A stretch of DNA of 8,935 nt from Cyclobacteriaceae bacterium (GCA_028289505.1 JANQPK010000064.1:1-8935); one strand, 5' to 3'. Positions 1-7,696 are shown, numbered from the stretch's first letter. Notes: a model not told the origin generated them from the sequence alone. Numbers and translations: made by a program.

Positions 1-1
1 G

Positions 2-3000
2 ACCAAGGCTTACACCAGCCAAGATGTGCTGGCCATCCAACCGGTATACGATCAATATCGAAGGGCTGCGGTAAATACCCTTCCGGCTCCCGCTTACTCC
101 ACAGAATTTGGGTATAAACCAGATTTTGTCACCAACACTTTGGATGAACAGCCTTATGATTATCAGGATTTTCAACCAAGTGCCAGTTCGGATCCGGTAG
201 ATATTGGCAACCAACCGGGGGTCTCGGACCTGTTCCAAAGTGATGTGGCGGCTACTCCCACCACCATTCCGGTGGACCGCACGGGAAGATTTGTTAGAAT
301 CCAATTGCAGGGTACAGGAATCCTCAATATGGCTGAGTTACAGGTTATTGGGTGTACTTCTAACCAACTGGATCAAACCATTGCTTTTGACCCATTGACT
401 GATAAGCTTACCACAAATGACCCATTTACTATTGCAGCGACCGCCTCCTCCGGTTTACCGGTCACCTTAAGTTTGGTGTCAGGACCTGCCTCCTTATCCG
501 GAGTGAACAACCAGCTGGTCACCCTGGATGGAGTGGAAGGAACCATTATCATAAGAGCGAGTCAATTGGGAGATGCCACCTATAATGCGGCTGCTGATGT
601 GGATCTGAGTTTTCAGGTGATCGACCCTGGGGTCTGCAATAATACCAACCTGGCAGTTAATGGGTCGGCTACCCAATCGAGCACCTATGGAGATGGCTTA
701 GCTACACTTGCCATAAATGGCGATACCGATGGATCCGGAGGACCTTGGGAGCCCGGTGCCACTATTTCTCATACTCAAAATGATACCAATGCCTGGTGGG
801 AAGTTGATCTTGGGGATATAGCTGAAATACAAAGTATAAACGTTTGGAACCGCACCGATGGCTCTACTGGGAGGTTATCAAACTATCATATTTTCGTATC
901 TGATGTCCCTTTCACCAGTACCGATCCCGCAGCAACTGTCAACCAGGCGGGAGTTTCGGATTTCTTCCAAACTGCTGCGGCTGCCTCTCCCACTGCAGTC
1001 AATATCAATCGGTCGGGTAGATACGTGAGAATACAACTCTCAGGTTCGAATTTTCTTCATATGGCTGAGGTGGAAGTTATTGGATGTATTACTAACAAAC
1101 TCGATCAAACCATTACTTTTGATCCTTTGCCTGATGTACTCAGCACTAGCGATCCATTTACTCTATTAGCGACCGCCTCCTCCGGCCTACCGGTCAGCTT
1201 AAGTGTTGTTTCAGGCCCTGCTTCCCTATCAGGAGTGAATAACCAGTTGCTAACCTTGGATGGAGTGGAAGGCGCCATTACCATTAGAGCCAGTCAGTTA
1301 GGAGATGCCACTAATAATGCCGCTGCTGATGTCGAGCAGAGTTTCCAGGTGAGCGCACCAAGTGCCTGTACCAATACCAACCTGGCGGTTAATGGGTCGG
1401 CCACCCAATCCAGTACCTATGGGGATGGCTTGGCCTCACTGGCCATAAATGGCGATACTGATGGATCTGGAGGACCTTGGGAGCCCGGTGCCAGTATTTC
1501 TCATACTCAAAAAGATGCGAATGCATGGTGGGAAGTAGATCTTGGAGATGTAGCTCAGATACAAAGCATAAACGTTTGGAACCGTACGGATTGCTGTGCC
1601 GGGAGATTAACAAACTACCATGTCTTCGTATCGGATGTCCCCTTTACCAGTACTGACCCCTTAGTCACTGTCAACCAGGTGGGGGTTTCAGATTTCTTGC
1701 AAACTACAGAGGCTGCCTCTCCCACCGCAGTCAATATCAACCGGTCGGGTAGATATGTAAGGATACAACTCGTAGGCTCGAACAATCTTCATATGGCTGA
1801 GGTGGAGGTAATAGGGTGTATTTCTAGCCAACTTGATCAAACCATTACTTTTGATCCATTGCCGGACATACTTGCTACCAGCGACCCATTTACCGTTTTA
1901 GCGACTTCCTCCTCAAATCTACCGGTTACCTTTAGTATTGTTTCAGGTCCTGCTTCCTTATCCGGAGTGAATAACCAGTTGTTAACCCTTGATGGGGTGG
2001 GAGGAACCATTACCGTTAGGGCCAGTCAATCAGGAGATGCCAATTATAATGCCGCTGCCTACTTGGAGCAGAGTTTCCAGGTGAGTACGCCAGCAGGCTG
2101 TGGCTTTAACCTGGCAGTTAATGGGTTAGCCACTCAATCGAGTACCTATGGGGATGGGGTAGCGGTACTGGCCATAAATGGCGATACTGATGGATCCGGA
2201 GGACCTTGGGGACCAGGTGCCAGTATTTCTCATACTCAAGATGAAGCCAGTGCCTGGTGGGAAGTAGATCTAGGGGAAGTAGCTGAAATAGAAAGCATAA
2301 AGGTATGGAACCGTACCGATGGCTCCGAAAGTAGGTTATCAAACTACCATGTCTTCATATCCGATGTCCCATTTGCCTCCGACGCCCCGGTGGCGGTAGG
2401 TCATTCGCAAATTGGCACTTTAGGCTGGTACTATAGCGACAAAAATGTGCTGGAACCTTATGTGGCCACCTCTTTTTATCCCTTTAGTCATACCGAATTT
2501 TATGAAGATGGAAGTAGTGAGGCCAAGATGTCTACTATCCCCGGCAATCAACACCATATTGGTTCAGGTCATGAAACAGTAGCAGGTGTTTTCGGGGTTG
2601 AGGATGAACTGGACCAGTACATGGCCCTGCGTGAGCTGGTGACTGGGATCAGCGGGCTGCCTTCGCAATTGATGGATGAGGCGGTACAACAGGTAACTAC
2701 CGACCCGGATGGATTAACTGCCATAACCTTTACCGATCGGCAAGGTAACATCTTGATGAGCGCGTTGGCGGGAGATGCCCTTACTATCAATAATACGGTA
2801 TCGGTGACCGATATTCATTATTTCTATGTGTTGGAAGGAAGTCCCAATGCCAGCGTGAGCGGAGGCTCCGCGGTGGTCACCAACATTATCAATGAGGAGC
2901 AGCTGACCAACCTGGGAAGTATTGGTCCGGGCTTTTACCGGGTCGATGTCTCTGCAGGTACCGCTACCGCTAATTACACCAATAGCTTCGGCGATATCAG

Positions 3001-6000
3001 CTACAATTTTTACGATGACCTGGATCGATTGATTTTAAGCATAGCGCCCAACGGCGTGCATGAGGTAATAGCCAACGGGGTACCAGCCGCTGTCAGCGGG
3101 TTGACTTTCGTACAAACTTATCAATACGATCACCAGGGGCGCCTGGAAGCCACCACCGAAACCGATGCCGGTACAACCAATTACCTGTACCGTAAAGACG
3201 GATCCATTCGTTTCTCTCAAAATGCAGATCAGGCCACCAATGGCCGATTTTCCTACACCCACTATGACCGGTCGGGGCGCCCGGTGGAAAGCGGAGAGTA
3301 TACCGGAGGAAGCATCGGTTTTGGCACTCCCCAGATGGAAGCCATCCTGGAGCAAACTGGTTCACAAGGCGGACTGTCAGGTGGTTCCCGTGCGGATTGG
3401 GTGATGACTTTTTATGACTTGCCGGGGGTTGGCTACAGTAATGAACCCGGATTGAGTGGGTACACCCAGCAATACCTGCTGGGGGCGGTATCCACCACGG
3501 ATAATGAAGAAGTGCAATCCTGGTACAGTTACGATGAACTGGGCCGGTTGACTTGGATGATACAGCACCTGAAAGATTTGAGCAAGTTCGTCACCCTGGA
3601 TTATACCTATGATTTCCTAGGCAATGTTACCCAGGTGGCGTTTCAAAAGAACGTTCCGGAAGAAGCCTACTACCATCATTATACTTATGACGCGGACCAG
3701 CGATTAAGTACGGTAGAAACCAGCACCGATGGCAGCAATCGTGTAAACCAGGCCCAGTATCAATATTACTACCATGGCCCCCTGAAGAGAACCGAGCTAG
3801 CTGGCAGTCTACAGGGCCTTGATTACGTCTATACCATACAGGGCTGGTTAAAATGCATCAATCACCAGGATCAATTAAAGGACCCAGGCAGTGATGGGTT
3901 TAATAATGGCTTTGGACCTGATGCCTTTGGTATGGTATTGCAATATTTCAGTGGAGATTATCAGCGGCAGTCCAACGGACTCAATCAATATCTGGACCTG
4001 GGATTGAATGAGAGCACCTACCAGCCCTACTATGGCGGCAATATTCAGGCCATGAGCTGGCAAACCACCAAACCTTTGGGAGTTAGCGAGGATGTCGGTG
4101 TAATGAACGCCTATGCCTTTAACTATGACCATAAATATCAACTAACCGGCGCTAGCTGGGGCACCGTGGACTTGCCCACCAACAACTTCGTTTCCGCCGG
4201 TAATCGATATGCCCTTAACAACCTGGCCTACGATTTAAATGGCAATATCAACAGCCTGCGACGATATGATAAAGACGGCAGCTTGTTGCACGATTTTAGT
4301 TACACCTACAACAGTTTGTCCAACCAGCTGCAATCGGTGACCAATTACAACAGTTACCAATACAACGCCATTGGGCAAATGGTGCAACAGACCTTGCCCG
4401 ACGCCAGTAATCAATATGTGGGTTATGACGTGACCGGTAAAACCACCGGCCTGTTCACCGACGCCGCCCATACCCAGGCCAAGGTGAACTTTGATTATGA
4501 CGACAGGGGTTTTAGGGTAAGCAAGATCAATGACCAGGGATTGGAAAATTGGTATGTGCGGGATGCCAGCGGCAATATTGTGGCCATCTATGAAAAAGCC
4601 GACGCCAACGCAGATTTGGTACAAAAAGAAATACCCATTTATGCCTCCAACAAGATCGGAACCTATTATCCGCAAGAGTCGGAGGAGATATATGAACTAA
4701 CCGATCATCTCAGTAATGTGCGAGCCCTGGTGAAATCCATGGATGAAACTATTACTGCTACTATGGAGGCAGCTGTGGCAGCAGTGGAGGAGATCCTGTT
4801 TGACAATGTGGATGCCACTCGCCAAATTGATGCCAACTATGCCTATGAGGACGTCGCATCTGCCAGGCTCAATGGTGCGGAAAACCGGGTGATTGGCCCA
4901 GCTACCACTATTGCGGTGCAAAAAGGCAGTACCGTCACCATGCAAGTACATGGTAAATACGACTTCTTGGACAATACCGCCAATCCTGGTATTGTGACAG
5001 GGAGTATACTGGCTTCTGCCTTAGGTTCGGCCTTTGGTGACCCCATTGTGCAGGAGGGGCTCTCCCTGACCGATGCCATTTTGGATGCGGATGCCTTGGG
5101 TCTATTCGCCGGAGGTAGCCGCAGTGGTACCCCCGGGGCTTATTTAAATTACCTGTTATTCAACCAGAACTATGAGCCCATTGATTTTGGTTATGCCTGG
5201 CTGGACGAAAGCTATCAGGGTATAGCTTCAGCCCATCAGTTGTTGCAAATAACTGTTAACGTACCTGAAAATGGCTATATCTACGTGTATACTTCTCAGG
5301 AAGCCGCTGCTGATGACAACGCGTTTTTTGATAACTTAACCGTTAATTATAGCGGGGCAGTTGAGGTAACTCGGTATGCAGATTATTATCCTTATGGATC
5401 AGTTTTACGTGAGGCAGGAAGTGTCTACCGGTTTGGCTATCAGGGAGAATATGCAGAAAAGGATGATGAAACGGGATGGAATAGTTTTGAGTTGAGGATG
5501 TATGACCTTATTATAGGTCGGTTTATCTCGATTGATCCAGCCAGGCAGTTCTACTCTCCTTATGTGGGAATCGGTAACAACCCGATCATTGGTATTGATC
5601 CAACAGGGGGTATCTGTCCGACTTGTCCGAAAGACTCACAATATGACGTCTACCGAAATGCAGATCAGTCTTTTGGATATGATGCGGATGTTGGAATATA
5701 TAATAATGACTTTACCATAGTTGTCTTAGGGAGCAGGCACTTTGATATTCAGAAGGTTGGAGTTTTTGATCGGCTCACGTTTGGAAACATGATGGATATG
5801 CAAAACCAATTGGCTGATGTAGAAGCCATGATGGCCACTTTCAACCCGGACAATGTTGCTGCCATCTTAGCTTTAGCCGGCGGAGTTGAGCAGTCTGGAG
5901 GGATGGGCTCTGGAGCCAGAGCTGTGGCAAATATCAATAATGCAAATTTTGCGCAGAAAACATTCAATAATGCATTTAGTCTCGGAGGAAACTTTGCAGG

Positions 6001-6286
6001 AAAAACTGTTGATGATGTTGCTTCCATGATAAGATCAGGAAAATTAAGTCCATCGGATGTACCAATAAGTGTTATTGTACGTGATGGTCAAACTTTGATA
6101 TTAAACACTAGATCCTCAGCCGCTTTGATTAGAGCAGGAGTTTCTAGGAATCATTGGAGGGTAGTCAATAGAACGGGTCAACGAAAGGCAGAAGAATTTT
6201 TAACAGGACAGCTACAAAGAAACAAATTGACAAATGAAGGAGTGCAAACGATTCGTCAATCTAACACGAATATTATTTTAAGATAA
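2..6286 (+). CDS. RHS/YD-repeat polymorphic toxin with F5/8 type C domains (5' partial)
   Basis: The frame is open to the left edge (codons run from position 2), so the GTG at 26 is not the real start and the N-terminus and any secretion signal lie outside. 2094 residues are visible. Order: start of a Bacteroidota RHS N-terminal domain (VYDQYRRAAVNTLPAPAY, DUF6443-like by eye); an array of discoidin and Ig-like domains (188-2380); the rest of that domain (GTLGWYYS, TEFYEDGSSEAKM); YD repeats from about 3010 to 4600 (YDDLDRLILS, YQYDHQGRLEATTETDAG, YSYDELGRLTWM, YDLNGNINSLRRYD); ELTDHLSNVRAL; a jelly-roll insert; the core end (ELRMYD, GRFISIDP, SPYVGIGNNP, DPTGG); then a variable toxin region. 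RHS cores are known to form a shell enclosing a C-terminal toxin used against neighbouring cells. Secretion route and target are not visible. The toxin end is AT-richer than the core, as expected for an exchangeable tip. Confidence 0.93.
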   Translation, partial: TKAYTSQDVLAIQPVYDQYRRAAVNTLPAPAYSTEFGYKPDFVTNTLDEQPYDYQDFQPSASSDPVDIGNQPGVSDLFQSDVAATPTTIPVDRTGRFVRIQLQGTGILNMAELQVIGCTSNQLDQTIAFDPLTDKLTTNDPFTIAATASSGLPVTLSLVSGPASLSGVNNQLVTLDGVEGTIIIRASQLGDATYNAAADVDLSFQVIDPGVCNNTNLAVNGSATQSSTYGDGLATLAINGDTDGSGGPWEPGATISHTQNDTNAWWEVDLGDIAEIQSINVWNRTDGSTGRLSNYHIFVSDVPFTSTDPAATVNQAGVSDFFQTAAAASPTAVNINRSGRYVRIQLSGSNFLHMAEVEVIGCITNKLDQTITFDPLPDVLSTSDPFTLLATASSGLPVSLSVVSGPASLSGVNNQLLTLDGVEGAITIRASQLGDATNNAAADVEQSFQVSAPSACTNTNLAVNGSATQSSTYGDGLASLAINGDTDGSGGPWEPGASISHTQKDANAWWEVDLGDVAQIQSINVWNRTDCCAGRLTNYHVFVSDVPFTSTDPLVTVNQVGVSDFLQTTEAASPTAVNINRSGRYVRIQLVGSNNLHMAEVEVIGCISSQLDQTITFDPLPDILATSDPFTVLATSSSNLPVTFSIVSGPASLSGVNNQLLTLDGVGGTITVRASQSGDANYNAAAYLEQSFQVSTPAGCGFNLAVNGLATQSSTYGDGVAVLAINGDTDGSGGPWGPGASISHTQDEASAWWEVDLGEVAEIESIKVWNRTDGSESRLSNYHVFISDVPFASDAPVAVGHSQIGTLGWYYSDKNVLEPYVATSFYPFSHTEFYEDGSSEAKMSTIPGNQHHIGSGHETVAGVFGVEDELDQYMALRELVTGISGLPSQLMDEAVQQVTTDPDGLTAITFTDRQGNILMSALAGDALTINNTVSVTDIHYFYVLEGSPNASVSGGSAVVTNIINEEQLTNLGSIGPGFYRVDVSAGTATANYTNSFGDISYNFYDDLDRLILSIAPNGVHEVIANGVPAAVSGLTFVQTYQYDHQGRLEATTETDAGTTNYLYRKDGSIRFSQNADQATNGRFSYTHYDRSGRPVESGEYTGGSIGFGTPQMEAILEQTGSQGGLSGGSRADWVMTFYDLPGVGYSNEPGLSGYTQQYLLGAVSTTDNEEVQSWYSYDELGRLTWMIQHLKDLSKFVTLDYTYDFLGNVTQVAFQKNVPEEAYYHHYTYDADQRLSTVETSTDGSNRVNQAQYQYYYHGPLKRTELAGSLQGLDYVYTIQGWLKCINHQDQLKDPGSDGFNNGFGPDAFGMVLQYFSGDYQRQSNGLNQYLDLGLNESTYQPYYGGNIQAMSWQTTKPLGVSEDVGVMNAYAFNYDHKYQLTGASWGTVDLPTNNFVSAGNRYALNNLAYDLNGNINSLRRYDKDGSLLHDFSYTYNSLSNQLQSVTNYNSYQYNAIGQMVQQTLPDASNQYVGYDVTGKTTGLFTDAAHTQAKVNFDYDDRGFRVSKINDQGLENWYVRDASGNIVAIYEKADANADLVQKEIPIYASNKIGTYYPQESEEIYELTDHLSNVRALVKSMDETITATMEAAVAAVEEILFDNVDATRQIDANYAYEDVASARLNGAENRVIGPATTIAVQKGSTVTMQVHGKYDFLDNTANPGIVTGSILASALGSAFGDPIVQEGLSLTDAILDADALGLFAGGSRSGTPGAYLNYLLFNQNYEPIDFGYAWLDESYQGIASAHQLLQITVNVPENGYIYVYTSQEAAADDNAFFDNLTVNYSGAVEVTRYADYYPYGSVLREAGSVYRFGYQGEYAEKDDETGWNSFELRMYDLIIGRFISIDPARQFYSPYVGIGNNPIIGIDPTGGICPTCPKDSQYDVYRNADQSFGYDADVGIYNNDFTIVVLGSRHFDIQKVGVFDRLTFGNMMDMQNQLADVEAMMATFNPDNVAAILALAGGVEQSGGMGSGARAVANINNANFAQKTFNNAFSLGGNFAGKTVDDVASMIRSGKLSPSDVPISVIVRDGQTLILNTRSSAALIRAGVSRNHWRVVNRTGQRKAEEFLTGQLQRNKLTNEGVQTIRQSNTNIILR
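188..2380 (+). repeat. Three tandem 244-residue units: F5/8 type C (discoidin) plus Ig-like linker
   Basis: In-frame units run 188-919, 920-1651 (each 732 bp) and 1652-2380 (729 bp, one codon shorter after the Cys at 2099-2101). Each holds the C-terminal half of a discoidin domain (GRYVRIQL, MAEVEVIGC), an Ig-like linker (LDQTITFDPLPD, ASSGLPV, SGPASLSGVNNQLLTLDG, ASQLGDA) and the N-terminal half of the next discoidin (NLAVNGSATQSSTYGDG, AINGDTDGSGGPW, NAWWEVDLG, VWNRTD, SDVPF). Two complete discoidin domains result (about 638-1087 and 1370-1819), with half domains at both ends. Copies are closely similar at DNA level. F5/8 type C domains usually bind carbohydrates or cell surfaces, so a role in adhesion to target cells is inferred. 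Unit boundaries are good to about a codon. Confidence 0.9.
4796..5356 (+). other. Jelly-roll (galactose-binding-like) domain inside the RHS core
   Basis: Between ELTDHLSNVRAL and YADYYPYG the RHS chain carries a non-YD, beta-rich segment starting LFDNVDATRQ and ending DNAFFDNLTVNYSG. Its features are RLNGAENRVIGPATTIAVQK, the strand STVTMQVHGKY, the strand AYLNYLLFNQNYEP and the strand ENGYIYVYTSQE. Bacteroidota RHS proteins commonly carry a domain of this shape at this place, so I read it as part of the standard core and not a new insertion. The function is unknown; carbohydrate binding or a structural plug are possible. Confidence 0.6.
5612..6283 (+). other. Variable C-terminal toxin region of the RHS protein (possibly ParB-like)
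   Basis: 224 residues follow the DPTGG end of the RHS core. The region opens with a CPTCP pair (5615-5629), continues with a poorly conserved stretch, and has a compact end domain from about 5945. Recognisable pieces are NFAQKTFNNAFSLGGNFAG, VDDVASMIRSGKLSPSDVP, VIVRDGQTLILNTRSSAALI, RAGV..NHW and EEFLTGQLQRNKLT. I have an impression of having seen this end domain on other bacterial polymorphic toxins, but I cannot name the family. The run 'DVP-x-VIVRDG-x-ILNTRSSAAL-x-AG' resembles the start of ParB/sulfiredoxin-type nuclease domains (small beta strand, DG, strand, R-x-x-AL), which have been proposed as toxins. That match is by eye only. The RHS-CT position itself is strong evidence for a toxin. 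Confidence 0.6.
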
Positions 6287-6832
6287 GTGGATTATTTAAA
6301 ACTGAGTAGAATAGTATCACATGCTTTGCGACATGACCCAAGCCTTTATGATCTTGAATTAGATAATGAAGGCTGGGTTGATGTTGATGAATTACTATTT
6401 TCATTACGGAATAAATCACCTGAATGGAGTAGCTTGTCCAAGGAGGATTTGGTTGGGATGATAGCTAGTTCTAATAAAAAACGGCACCAGATTGAGCAAG
6501 GTAAGATCAGGGCACTTTATGGTCATTCATTGGAAGGAAAGCTGAGAAAAGTGGAATCATCGCCTCCGGAATTTTTATTTCATGGAACAACCTACGACAA
6601 GTTGACAAATATCCTTGATAAGGGGATATTGCCCATGAAACGTCAGTATGTACACCTTTCTCAGAATGTGGATGATGCTGTCGGAGTTGCTTCCAGAAGA
6701 ATCTCAAAAAAAATTAAGGTCTTACAGATTGAGTCTCAAAAAGCACACAAAGAAGGAATAAAGTTTTACAAGGAAAATGAAGGCATTTGGTTATCCGATG
6801 CAGTACCACCTCAATACATAATCGAAACATGA
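6287..6832 (+). CDS. kptA: RNA 2'-phosphotransferase, Tpt1/KptA family
   Basis: 181 residues, the usual family length. Tpt1/KptA enzymes transfer an internal RNA 2'-phosphate to NAD+, giving ADP-ribose 1'',2''-cyclic phosphate and nicotinamide; in fungi this finishes tRNA splicing, while the bacterial role is unsettled. The protein shows both lobes: an N-terminal winged-helix lobe (LSRIVSHALRHDP, DNEGWVDVDELL, NKKRHQIE, IRALYGHS) and the C-terminal ADP-ribosyltransferase-like lobe (FLFHGTTYDKL, ILDKGILPMKRQYVHLS, GIKFYKENEGIWLSDAVPPQ). The Arg-His-Arg-Arg set expected for catalysis appears intact (R15, H16, R66, R119). The GTG start at 6287 directly follows the RHS TAA (6284-6286), in the same frame, with no Shine-Dalgarno sequence. 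This start gives the expected distance to the LRH motif. Its stop overlaps the next gene's ATG. Linkage to an RHS toxin suggests immunity, repair or a second effector; none is shown. Confidence 0.93.
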   Translation: MDYLKLSRIVSHALRHDPSLYDLELDNEGWVDVDELLFSLRNKSPEWSSLSKEDLVGMIASSNKKRHQIEQGKIRALYGHSLEGKLRKVESSPPEFLFHGTTYDKLTNILDKGILPMKRQYVHLSQNVDDAVGVASRRISKKIKVLQIESQKAHKEGIKFYKENEGIWLSDAVPPQYIIET

Positions 6833-7326
6833 AGTTGCATCAAATTGATGGTATTAGCATTGATCCAGGTGCTCCAATACCGAAAACGATATCAAGTGAA
6901 ACTGAGTTGTATTTATTGTTTTACGCTGGCGATGAAGCAGAGCAGGTTAGTAGTGAAATTGAGTCGAGAGACGTATTAGATACGGGAATAGTTGCAATTG
7001 CTCGATTTGGTGTTTGTTTAGCATCTAGGTTTGGTTATCCTGGTAACGAGACATTATCGGGACATCCATATTACCAGCATGGATTAAAATATAACTCTGG
7101 TTTTTGGGTAGAAAACTCAGCTTGGTTAGAAGAATTGAAGAAGATTGATAAGGTACATCCTTACCATAGCCCTTCGAAATTTAAACCCTTTAAACATTAC
7201 ATTTTTACATTTCATGACACCATGTTTGAATGTCTTGCCCAAGAGTTTGAGATAAGATATGAGAATAAAACCCTTTTTGATCTAGCTGAGTTAGCATTAA
7301 ATGAGTTAGTAAGAAAAGAAATTTAA
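6829..7326 (+). CDS. Uncharacterised protein with HYIFTFHD motif, candidate immunity protein
   Basis: 165 residues. I chose the ATG at 6829 because it overlaps the kptA stop as ATGA (6829-6832), a normal coupled arrangement; a GTG at 6787 would add 14 residues inside kptA with no family support. I recognise the pattern only as a widespread hypothetical family: an N-terminal IDPGAPIP (11-18), a beta-rich stretch with LYLLFYAG, then SGHPYYQHGL (77-86), FWVENSAWLEEL (92-103), VHPYH (109-113), and the strongest block HYIFTFHDTMFECLAQEFEI (123-142), ending in a helix (LFDLAELALNELVRKEI). No signal peptide or membrane segment is visible, so it should be cytoplasmic. Several conserved-looking His, Asp and Glu residues could be catalytic or structural. 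Its place at the end of an RHS toxin operon makes immunity the best guess, but that is inference. Confidence 0.85.
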   Translation: MKLHQIDGISIDPGAPIPKTISSETELYLLFYAGDEAEQVSSEIESRDVLDTGIVAIARFGVCLASRFGYPGNETLSGHPYYQHGLKYNSGFWVENSAWLEELKKIDKVHPYHSPSKFKPFKHYIFTFHDTMFECLAQEFEIRYENKTLFDLAELALNELVRKEI

Positions 7327-7331
7327 CAGAG

Positions 7332-7619
7332 TTATTGCAGAAGCGAATCCACCTTGTGTTTAGCAAAGAAAGCGTCCATTAGCGCACGGTTTTGATCCTT
7401 ATCTTTTGGTGTCAGTTTTTCTAGGAGCTTTAACCTTTTAAGAGCATCATTGTTAATGTTCTGATCCCCACCATCTGTTACCAGGAAATCAATCGTAAGG
7501 TTTAGTGAATCGGTAATTTTAGCGGCCGTGTTGATGGATGGTTGGATCTCATCCCTTTCATACTTTCCTATGGTGTCACCGGAGGTTCCTACAGCCTTTC
7601 CTAAATCGGATTGAGTCAT
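7332..7619 (-). CDS. XRE-family helix-turn-helix regulator, first helix frameshifted off
   Basis: From the ATG at 7619 the product is 95 residues and begins inside a lambda-repressor-type HTH: MTQSDLGKAVGTSGDTIGKY (helices 2 and 3), then ERDEIQPSINTAAKITDSL, DFLVTDGG, and a C-terminal helix pair (LKRLKLLEKLTPKDKDQNRA, LMDAFFAKHKV). The family normally has one more helix in front of TQSDL. That helix is encoded just upstream in another frame (7619-7663), so the gene is broken by a -1 shift, or is read by frameshifting, or contains a sequence error. The gene converges on the toxin operon with only 5 bases between the two stops and no terminator between them. Its likely role is DNA binding, perhaps autoregulation or control of the cassette. 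The starting ATG as given would probably yield an unstable HTH. Confidence 0.8.
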   Translation of the reverse strand: MTQSDLGKAVGTSGDTIGKYERDEIQPSINTAAKITDSLNLTIDFLVTDGGDQNINNDALKRLKLLEKLTPKDKDQNRALMDAFFAKHKVDSLLQ

Positions 7620-7663
7620 TTTATCTGTTTCCTAGCATAGGTAATTCTTCGTCCAAACGTCAT
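7616..7663 (-). pseudogene. Frame-displaced first helix of the XRE regulator
   Basis: On the minus strand an ATG at 7663 opens MTFGRRITYARKQIK and stops at TGA (7618-7616). This is a standard XRE opening (fG.rI..aRk) and ends exactly where MTQSDLG begins in the frame one base back. Adding one A to the AAAA run (7619-7622, T on the plus strand) would join the two into a normal regulator of about 110 residues starting at 7663. Confidence 0.75.
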
Positions 7664-7696
7664 GATTTATTGCATTTATGAGTTTAACAACTTAAT

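Noticed and set aside
26..28. GTG as start of the RHS gene
   Set aside because: The frame is open upstream to position 2 and the codons before it (TKAYTSQD) fit the same domain, so the gene enters from outside the window.
188..2380. Discoidin array as a mobile element
   Set aside because: There is no transposase, terminal inverted repeat or clear target duplication; tandem-unit recombination explains it better.
4235..4675. 146-residue minus-strand frame opposite the RHS core
   Set aside because: It is a shadow of the YD-repeat coding strand; composition (Val/Ile/Gly-rich) follows from the antisense of the repeats and no family is recognisable.
4796..5356. Jelly-roll segment as a new insertion in the RHS core
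   Set aside because: Bacteroidota RHS proteins commonly have such a domain between SNVRAL and the DYYPYG motif, so it is ordinary here.
6787..6828. GTG start at 6787 for the HYIFTFHD protein
   Set aside because: It would add 14 residues coded within kptA; the ATG at 6829 forms a normal ATGA overlap and places the first recognisable motif (IDPGAPIP) at the usual distance.
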